A stretch of DNA of 64,000 nt from assembly GCF_016545825.1 (NCBI RefSeq), contig NC_052614.1:63586528-63650527 (forward strand). The letters are read 5' to 3'. The notes beneath the pieces were generated by a model. It did no database searches, had not been told where the DNA came from, and saw nothing but the letters and a program-made list of their open reading frames with translations. Position 1 is the stretch's first letter. The number at the start of each line of letters is the position of its first letter. Below, piece after piece: positions 56,515 through 64,000 of the stretch. Source of the DNA: Eucalyptus grandis (lineage: Eukaryota; Streptophyta; Magnoliopsida; Myrtales; Myrtaceae). A program made the translations under genes and the position numbers.

Positions 56515-59500
56515 TGTGACATCCTGAAAATTTAGGTTATGATTTCAATCAAATAAGTCGGGCCTTTCATTGACGTGATTGTAGTGCTTTTCTTTAAGAT
56601 GGCCACTCTCGAGATAACTAGACTACCTAGGGAAGCCATTAAGGAATTTTAATGCGATAGACCTGAGAATTCGATCAGGAATCGGCTTCTTGACCGTGTT
56701 CATCTTTAGAAGCCATTACGGCACAGTTAAAAATCGATTTGAGATCAGAGATAGATCTGTTCGATTGAGATGTGTGGCTAATTGTGGGTGACAACACTAA
56801 ATTGGAAAATTCTCGTCGGCCGGCGCTAGACTGATTTCTCTATCGTTTTGGTACCTTGTGTCCGTATCCTCGAGATTTTTACGACAACTAAGAGTCGCCA
56901 ATGAGTCGAGTGGGTTCATTGTGGCTCGAAGAAAATCGACCACGAGTCAATTGCACTAAAAATTCCTGAAAACTACCCGATAGACTAGGTCACACTAAAA
57001 ATGCACCGAATTGAAAGTAATCGCGAATTTGAACCCGATTACAAAAGTTGAAAGTTCTGTGGTATCACAATCTATTTTAGGAATGTCGACTCATCCTCCG
57101 AATAATTTTTAGAGATTTCAAGATTTTTACAGAAAATCGATTTGGACGTTGCGGAAAAATAGCGGAAATTTGGACTTCCAAGCCGAGTCTTTGAGTGTCA
57201 GGGGCTTATAGAAAATTGTATGGGCTTTTTCCTTAGCGAAATTGGACCTCGACTTAGAGAATCATAGAAGAAATTGAAGTTTATGAGATGAAATTCAAAG
57301 CTTTGGTTGGGGGTGCATTATTTGCATCAAAATTGATTTATTATGGACTTATATTGTTGGAAAGAAATAGGGGACAAGGCATTGAATTGAAGAGATAAAA
57401 TTGATTGACTTTAAGCCTCTCCAAGCTTGTCGAACACGTTCACCCAGCTGCCTCCGATGCTTCATTCCTGCTTTGCTTTTCATTTTTCTCCATCCGCGAC
57501 ATCCCAAACGAAGACCAAGCAGCCCACTGAAGACCCCTGCAGCCGTTGCCTTCATGCCAGCGTCTCCTTCTCCACCGAGTTGCCAGCCGCTACCACGTCT
57601 TCCAGTTAACCTTGCTATCCCTCGGTCGAGTTGTTGACCCTTGCACAGCTAGCGTGTGCCAGCTGCTTCCTCGTCTGCTTCTCCGCCGCCTCACACGCCT
57701 ACAGCAACGCACGAAGCTGTTGTTTCCTTCGGCAGCTCGTTAATCCACGCGTCTCCTCAACCCACGAGTTCCATCGAAATTTCCAGTAGCTGCCTCCGCC
57801 CACACGTTGCTTCAACCCAGCGTCTTCGGTCCACTGCAACGCCTCCACCAGCGAGCTTCAGTCCACGCATCTCCTCAGTCAACTGAAGCTGCCGCCCGCT
57901 CGTCCATATCCACCGAAGACAGGCCCACGAAGCCCACGCGAGTGCTAGTCCACGTCTTCTCTTTTCAGCAGCAACGACGTCCGCGTGTCTTGGCCCAACA
58001 GCAGCCCTTGCTGCTTCATCTCAGCCCGGCAGCCCAGCAGATCCAGCATCCAACCCAGCAAAATCTTCAAGCCCAGCAGTTGGGCTATTTGAAGCCCACG
58101 AAAATTACAGCAGCCCAGTTTAGCCCAAGCCCGCGAAGCCAAGCCCAATTCAGCAACTCCCATGCCCAAGAAGCAGGCCCAAGCCCAGCTTTTTGCTATG
58201 GGCTTGCAAGGCCTTTGGGCCTGGTCCGAGTATCCGTCGATGCTGCCGAAGATTCGAAATTCGGCCGCCATCGCAGTGTTTCGATCTTCGCTTTGCACAA
58301 GTGAGTTTTGCTCACTAATCCCTTATTAGTCGGTTAATGATGTTTAGGGGTTTATTAGATTTAATTAAGTGCAATTAGGTGGATAGATTAGATTAGAGTA
58401 ATTAAATTAGAGACTTATCAATGAATGTTAGGCAAATGGATAGTGTAGTTAGCAAGGAAATAGGTCATAATATTTATTGAACGAGTCTTAGTAATTTTCC
58501 GGACTCGTTTCGGCTTCCAATTAGGCATTACGGGCCTAAATTGGATTTATTGCATTTATTTAATATTTTACGTAATTATTTAATTATTTTTCGGAAATTA
58601 GGTTGGAATAGTTGACGACTGAAATTTTATACTGATTATTGTGGTGCAATCCATTTATTTATTTGAACGTTGAATTGTGCTGAATTGAATTAATAATGAT
58701 TTTAGGATTTTCTTCCTAAATTAATTAATTTTGGTAATTAATGGGAAAATTATTGGGCGTCAGTTTACAGCGCCAAAAATATGTAATGGGCTGTTGAAAC
58801 TGGTGGGTTGTTCAAAAAGTGAAATTATGATATTTTGGCTAAGACTGACCATGTCCCCATACACGGCTATTTTATTGAGAATAATAAAAGATGGAATTTA
58901 TTGAATGATTAGGATAGTATACTATATCATCCTACGGCTCTGATATGTCAGCTTAGCGAAAGTAGTATACTGATGTACTATATCAGCCTGCGGGTGATAA
59001 GTGAGCTTAGCGAGAGTAGTATACCGGTATCCTTTATCAGTTTGCGGGTGATATATTAGCTTAGTGAGAGCAGTATACCTTAACCCTATCAGCTTAGTGC
59101 GAGCTATACTATCTATTTATCACCTTAGAGTGAGCAGTCTTGATATGGTTGGACTTTATAGATAATATTGATTGAATTGACCATGGGATGGTCCGATGAC
59201 ATGTAATTGACTAAGTTGATTGATCGATGATTCGATCTAAGTTCTAAATCGACGTGATGACGTGATTCAATGATTGTATGAATTGACTGATTGATGTGAT
59301 ATAAGGCATCGGTAAATAACGTTGATTTGTAGGATGGAACTAGGGCCAAGGTAAGTCCTCTGACTCATGTTGTGCTTAGGTAGCCTCTAAAGCGCATTGG
59401 CTTCCTAATCGGGTCTTAGGGGGTAGAATTTGCTGAGACATTGTTCACTGGTTATTGTATAATCATTTTCAAGTCCTTAGATGATGTTGATGGAGAACCA

Positions 59501-59825
59501 AGAGCCTCGGAGTTTGGAAAGGTGGAGAGGCCAGAATCAGCAATTGAGTCTGACTAATAGGTCATAGGACAGTTCCTTTTTGGAATGAGCCAACCTTTTT
59601 GTAAATAGTATGGTCTTGTAAATAAACATAGTTGTTTATAAAAGGTTTGTTTTGGTTTGAAAAATTGGCCTTACTTTTCTATCCCATTGAATTGTTGTCT
59701 GGGGATTATTTATCTGCTTCTGTATGTGCATTTAAAAATGAATGGGTTGGCGATGCATCCTGGGACGTCACAATTTAATCGACCAAGGAGGGATGAACAC
59801 GTGCTCGGAGGATCGGGACGTGACA
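56515..59825 (+). mobile_element. Solo LTR, 3311 bp, with perfect 5-bp target duplication, inserted in the Sirevirus-like pol
   Basis: The block starts TGTGACATCC and ends CGGGACGTGACA, flanked by ttcag (56510-56514 and 59826-59830). The Copia frame continues across the join. It has a GC-rich tract (57400-58300) whose open frames are low-complexity and a local tandem repeat at 58915-59120. There is no internal region, so two LTRs of the parent element recombined to one. TGTGACA ends fit a Gypsy-type LTR. A diverged 3' end of the family is at 37740-37908. Confidence 0.9.
58915..59120. repeat. 54-bp tandem repeat within the solo LTR
   Basis: About 3.5 units carry agtatac, tatcag, gcgggtgat and agcttagcgagag in constant order, with the last unit shortened and diverged. 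Confidence 0.75.
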
Positions 59826-59956
59826 TTCAGACTCTTCAAGTTGAGTCTGATTTGGTTGAGTCTCCTCAAATTTGACGTTCATAGATTCTATCACAGACTG
59901 AGTCTTTTTGTTAAAGACTCTATAAGTTTTACTTGTGATTGAATAATCAAGGAAGA
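59826..59956 (-). pseudogene. Copia pol piece between integrase and RT, left of the solo LTR in reading order
   Basis: The minus strand reads GIFLDYSITSKTYRVFNKKT followed by QSVIESMNVKFEET, the conserved segment just after Copia integrase. It continues across the solo LTR into EPVPDFTKS at 56514-56480. Upstream of 59956 the Copia similarity stops, so integrase, protease and gag of this element are missing. Confidence 0.85.
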
Positions 59957-61000
59957 TTCCTTTAGGGTGCCATTTGTATTGTGTCTACATCAATTCTCTG
60001 ACAAAAGGATGATTGTAGATGACATAGATAATAGAGTAGAAAAGAGAGCTTGAGTGACGAGAAGTGAGGCTCGGAAGGTTTGTGCATAGAGTAAGTCCAT
60101 TGAGTTGAGCTGTTAAATACAATGGGTATATTAAAACTAGGAAACATTCAAGTGTGTGAGCATTTGTAATTCTATAATTCTTCTATTTCTTAGCAGAATA
60201 TTTGCCGACTTTCCTCATGGATGCAGGTTTCGACATTCAAATTGAATCACGTAAATGTTCATGTGTCCTATTATTTTTTGTTTTATATGTTTGTTGATTT
60301 CCATAGCTTCTAATATAATTGCAAAGTTACGACGTCCTTCAGTCACGTCACAATTTCTCTGAGCTCCATTTACCCCGTGGGATGGTGTTGTCTTAAAGTG
60401 AATGGAGGGCCGCCGAGGGCGAATAAAGAATTTTGATGAAGTTATCGAGGGAGGTGATGGCAAATGGGACCTGTTTTTCACATTTTTGCTGGCAGTGGAA
60501 GAATCTGTTCTTTTATGTAGTCCAAGGAAATCCCATAAATTGTGGCGAACGAATCATGACATCGTGGAGCAAATCAAGAAACGTTTTTTTTTTTTTTTTT
60601 TTTCTTTTCTTTTGAAAATCATCCCTTCTCTGTCAAACTTTTTCTTTTCTTCCCTATTTGTTTTTTGGCTCTTCCAATGCACTAGAATCTCGTTGTCTCC
60701 TAAATCCATATTGGCCGAAAATATGTTTTCTTGCTTTCCAAATTTTCTCATGTGCATTGCATATGGGAATTTTGGCCACAATAGGGTGGACAATGGGCTT
60801 GGCCGATTTTTTTTTTTTTGTTTTTAAACAGGCTTAATCCAGATTATTTAGCTCGAAACCAATCTGTACAAGTCCACTAACTCAGGTCCAGTTCAATTAT
60901 ATGAGTTTAATAATGCATAAAAATGCAATTAATATGTAGATGTATTTATTAATTTTCTGTTAGAGATCACTGCCAGTTTCTCATTTTCTTTTTGCAACGA
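59957..61000. other. Non-coding interval
   Basis: Two T-runs (about 60585-60606 and 60807-60818) and AT-rich sequence. Open frames here, such as the plus frame at 60402, have no recognisable domain. Confidence 0.4.
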
Positions 61001-62110
61001 ATAATCAGACAAAGTTACCAAATTTAGGTGCTAGCAGTTATCCGTTAAAGTTATGTGCGCATTCTCAAGGGAAGCCGGTATTTAACAAATGGGTGAAGCG
61101 AAGCAAAGGGAATTAAGGCCAATTCTTCCACACTCAAAGTAAAAACATTTTCAGGGGGGAATGGGGATAAGGACGCGTAAGTTTCGAGAGTGGGTTGCGA
61201 CTCCCACGCCCTGCAAGAGGCAGGGCATAAGTCTGCGAGTGAGTGTAGAGTAGGAATAGAGTAGAACTGACAAAAAAAAAAGTAAAAACATTTTCCTTCA
61301 CAGTAAAAATCATTTCATTAGGAGAGGGAAATGAGAGGTTTGAGTAAAAATATGCCACCGACTGAGGATCAAATGATTCGTTCAGATAACAAAGTTTGGT
61401 CAGTTTCATATCATCATAATATTTTTGAGATAAACAGCCTATGGTTTTCAAAATAATCGAAATCAACTATCCTGCGAGATTTGAGAGATTGTACTTTGCA
61501 AACACCGATGGAGGATGAAAGTTGTCGTCCTTTCATCGTCTTTCTTACCCTCCAGACGACTTTCCGATTCTGGTTCCACTAGTTCTTGTGGAACATTTGA
61601 TGGTTCTTCAGCAATCTTTTCTTTGCCTTTTTGAGAGGTATATGCCCTCTTTGGTTGACTCTGCACAGGAGCTTCTAGTTCAGGAGCAGGGTTTGAGTAA
61701 TTTTCAATTTCGCTCATAAGAAACTGAGCAGATGTCGTTGACTAGACTCAAAATATCCTCCGTTATAGCATCTTTATCCTTGAGTGCATTCAGCATGTTC
61801 CTTACCACGCTGGCATTGTCAAACCTTGGTGAGTGAATAGTTGGAGGTGTTTCTGAAGCAGGTACAGAAACCGGTCCAGAAGATGGTCCTGGAATTGGAG
61901 TTTTGGGGGAAGAAGTAGGGAGGTTTTTTTGGCTTAAAGGGGGAAGTGTTCCTCGAATGTCTAACGAGAGGCGTCTCTTCACTCTCGTATTCCAGTGATA
62001 TCGATGCTTCCTCGTCCCCTTGGAGCAGAAGAGAACACTGCCGTTCTTCTCTGTGATCTTCTCAGCCCAATATATCTCTTAGAAACAGTGTTTGCAACGT
62101 TGGGTGCCAT
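61001..62110 (-). pseudogene. Second relic of the Sirevirus-type extra ORF, interrupted by a SINE
   Basis: On the minus strand, a start-like segment MAPNVANTVSKRYIGLRRSQ at 62110 is followed, in changing frames, by a Pro/Ser-rich linker (SSPKTPIPGPSSGPVSVPAS), an acidic segment (PSNVPQELVEPESESRLEGK) and, near 61390-61310, SVAYFYSNLSFPSPNEMIFT and VKENVFT. The FYSNLSF core matches AYFYSNLSFLDPNRFQF in the ORF at 52788-54369. The frame then runs into a SINE and resumes on its far side with LSVEELALIPF. At least two frameshifts besides the SINE make it a relic. Confidence 0.65.
61153..61280 (+). mobile_element. SINE, family B, 5'-truncated, 15-bp target-site duplication
   Basis: A 128-bp insert ends in an A-run and is flanked by agtaaaaacattttc (61138-61152 and 61281-61295). 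It matches the 3' half of the family B SINE at 33053-33247 (gactcccacgccctgcaa, then ggaatagagtagaac). It splits the extra-ORF relic right after VKENVF. Confidence 0.88.
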
Positions 62111-62989
62111 TAGAGAGGATGATTATTCGCAAACAGAGTGAGGTTGAAGAAGATTTCTAGGATGTATTAGAAGGATCGTGAACGAGGGTTTTGTGAACGA
62201 AAATTTGGCAACGCTTCAAGTGTAGAAAGAAGTGATTTTGACAGTTCCGAAAAAGTTTGAATTCTGAAAAAAGTATGTTTGTCGAATCTCTAACAGGCTA
62301 ATATAGATGGAGGCGAGAAGAGGGGATAGAATCTCACTTTGTTATTTGTAGATGTAATTTCACTAAATTGACAACAATGGTAGTTCTAGATCCGTCCCAT
62401 TAATATTGCAACTTAAGTATAGGGCCCCTTTGTTAAGCTTCAATTGAAACTCATTCATAGGCAACGGCTATGCGTATTTATTATGATTGCTCGGTCATAA
62501 TGTACAACCGTCATAAGGTCATGTCAAAAGCCAATTTTCTATTTGTAGGCGTTGGAGGACAACCGTAAATGGATAGCGAGTTTGGTGCGGTCTAGTTAGA
62601 CCTGTCCCTATAAATCCAAGCCACCCTAACCAAACTTATATTGATTTTGCATTAGCGACACCCTGTCAATTAAGGGCGACTGAATTTGGGGGGAATTATT
62701 TTTGCCATATTTAGGGGGTGCTTCTCCCTCTACATAGGATTTTGTGATATTTGCGATTGATAGCAAGATTGATAGCAGACGGCTTGTCGCTTTTATTGAG
62801 GTTCCAATAATGAGTACTGTTAAAAATCTGCCTATATGGATAATAAAAGACAAATAATCATCTAATAGAATTTGACATTGACATGGCTTTAAGTGAAATA
62901 GTAATGATATCATTTTGTCTGGAAAATCATCTATTAGAACCTTGCCAAAAAGTAAATGTGGCATGCGGGTGTAAATTAAGGGTTTTGAT
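62111..62989. other. Non-coding interval
   Basis: Probably leader or flank of the extra-ORF relic up to about 62340, then AT-rich sequence. A minus open frame at 62626-62994 has no domain and overlaps repeat sequence. Confidence 0.4.
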
Positions 62990-63560
62990 GTCACAAGAAA
63001 AAGTTTAGAGTAAATATGTTATGGTTTGGGATTTTTTTATGTCACAAAGAAAAATTCGGTCTAAATATGTCATTGTGGATATATTTTGGGATTTTTTGTG
63101 ACTTTTTTCAATTTAAAATTTATTATATATATAAAAAAATATATCTCATAGTAAAAATTGCTAAATAAGCATTTAGGTTTATACATGAAAACTCCAAACT
63201 AATATATTTGTGATAAATTTATCAAAGTTACCCTAAGCTAATTATTTGACCATAAAAAATCACAAACTGGTACATTTATGACAAATTTACCATTTGTTAA
63301 TTTCCATTTAATTGAATTAATATCATAAAAAAATCACAAATCAGTACATTTATGACAACGAAGGTTAAAACTCCAAATTGGTATACCTGTCAACTATTAC
63401 GTGTCATATAGCGTAGCAATTTGTGGATAAAATTTAATGGAAATTAATGGAGAGTAAATTTGTCACGGGTACATAAGTTTCGGTTTTTTTGTGGTCAAAA
63501 AATTAGTTTAGAGTAAATTTATCACATATGTATCGGTTTTGGGTTTTTCGTGGCATTAAC
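62990..63560. repeat. Dispersed approximately 58-bp repeat family, third and longest array
   Basis: Repeated words tttatcataaatgtac, aactccaaat or gtttggga and ttttttgtg appear in both orientations, as in an inverted-repeat element whose arms are themselves tandem arrays. It is the same family as 17818-18045 and 32335-32480. Confidence 0.55.
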
Positions 63561-63689
63561 CCAAAGCATTTCGATGGCAGACATAACAATATGCCGACTA
63601 ATGAACAAAATTTATAACATGAAATGAATCAATTTAATGGTCTTCACAAAATTGTGCTACAATACTAGAAGCAGTTTTTGAGTGATAAT

Positions 63690-64000
63690 TGTTCGTAAGT
63701 TCTAAACCTATTTAATGACCAATATTGTTATAAACTTTTAGTTTTATCAATTTAACTTTAAATATTTTGACGATTTTTCAATGTAATCTATATGGCTAAT
63801 ATTTGCCAGCAACAGTTAATGTGACCCTCTAGTTATTGTAGCGCTAACGTGGAAGATTTTTACAATTTTTTTAAATTTTTTATTTTTCTATTCTTTTCTT
63901 TTCTTTGTTTTTCCATTGTCCATCTTCTTGAAAGGGCTAGTGTAGGCCGATGGAGCCTTGAAGATGGCCTGCGCAAAATTGAAAAAATAAAATAAAAATA
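63690..64000. mobile_element. Left part of another MITE-like element, cut by the window edge
   Basis: The order of words (taaacctatttaatgac, ttttatcaatttaac, tgacgatttttcaatgtaat) follows the left half of the element at 45938-46423. The right half is outside the window. Confidence 0.4.

Noticed and set aside
57401..58304. Pro/Ser/Gln-rich open frames on the plus strand
   Set aside because: They are the GC-rich interior of the solo LTR at 56515-59825.
62626..62994. 122-codon minus-strand open frame
   Set aside because: It overlaps dispersed repeat sequence, has no domain, and has no gene-like flanks.

Overview
This is a window of plant nuclear DNA. Its genes have introns with plant-type splice sites, the intergenic DNA is AT-rich, and retrotransposons, SINEs and MITE-like elements are dense. 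The protein sequences fit a woody eudicot; a Myrtales-type genome such as Eucalyptus or Syzygium is possible but is only an impression. One run of 100 N (44663-44762) is an assembly gap.

Only the first 10 kb is gene space with well-preserved genes. (1) An IAA-amino acid hydrolase of the IAR3/ILL4 type lies on the minus strand and runs off the left edge. Its signal peptide is in a different reading frame from the body, so one base appears to be missing. (2) RNC1, a chloroplast RNase III-like splicing factor, lies on the plus strand in five exons and reads as a complete 542-residue protein, with a GC-AG intron. (3) A 66-residue arabinogalactan peptide lies on the minus strand in two exons, tail to tail with RNC1. 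Next come relics of an R2R3-MYB gene (14.3-15.0 kb) and an LRR receptor-like protein (16.6-17.25 kb). A broken ankyrin/PGG-domain gene lies at 34.5-37.4 kb.

A segmental duplication links 8788-14350 with 37909-42443 in the same orientation. The second copy carries a degraded last exon of RNC1 and a frameshifted arabinogalactan peptide. The first copy contains a 978-bp inverted-repeat transposon, and the second copy preserves its empty site.

The rest is layered transposon debris. From 19.0 to 24.0 kb there is a tandem array of a small LTR element (TRIM-like, minus strand), interrupted by a 2.0-kb solo LTR. From about 24.05 to 32.1 kb one Copia pol relic (plus strand) is split by two solo LTRs of about 3 kb, and the second of these holds a further inverted-repeat element. 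A second piece of the same Copia family (42.45-43.0 kb) is cut by a Sirevirus-like LTR. A larger Sirevirus-like relic (minus strand, 50.85-59.96 kb) has a 3' LTR, an extra ORF downstream of pol, and RNase H and reverse transcriptase remains, and is split by a 3.3-kb solo LTR with a perfect 5-bp target duplication. A second relic of the extra ORF (61.0-62.1 kb) is broken by a SINE. Three SINEs in two families have clean target-site duplications.

I found no bacterial-type operon, CRISPR array, tRNA or rRNA gene. The interest lies in the datable nesting of elements, the duplication with its natural empty site, and a few gene-structure oddities.
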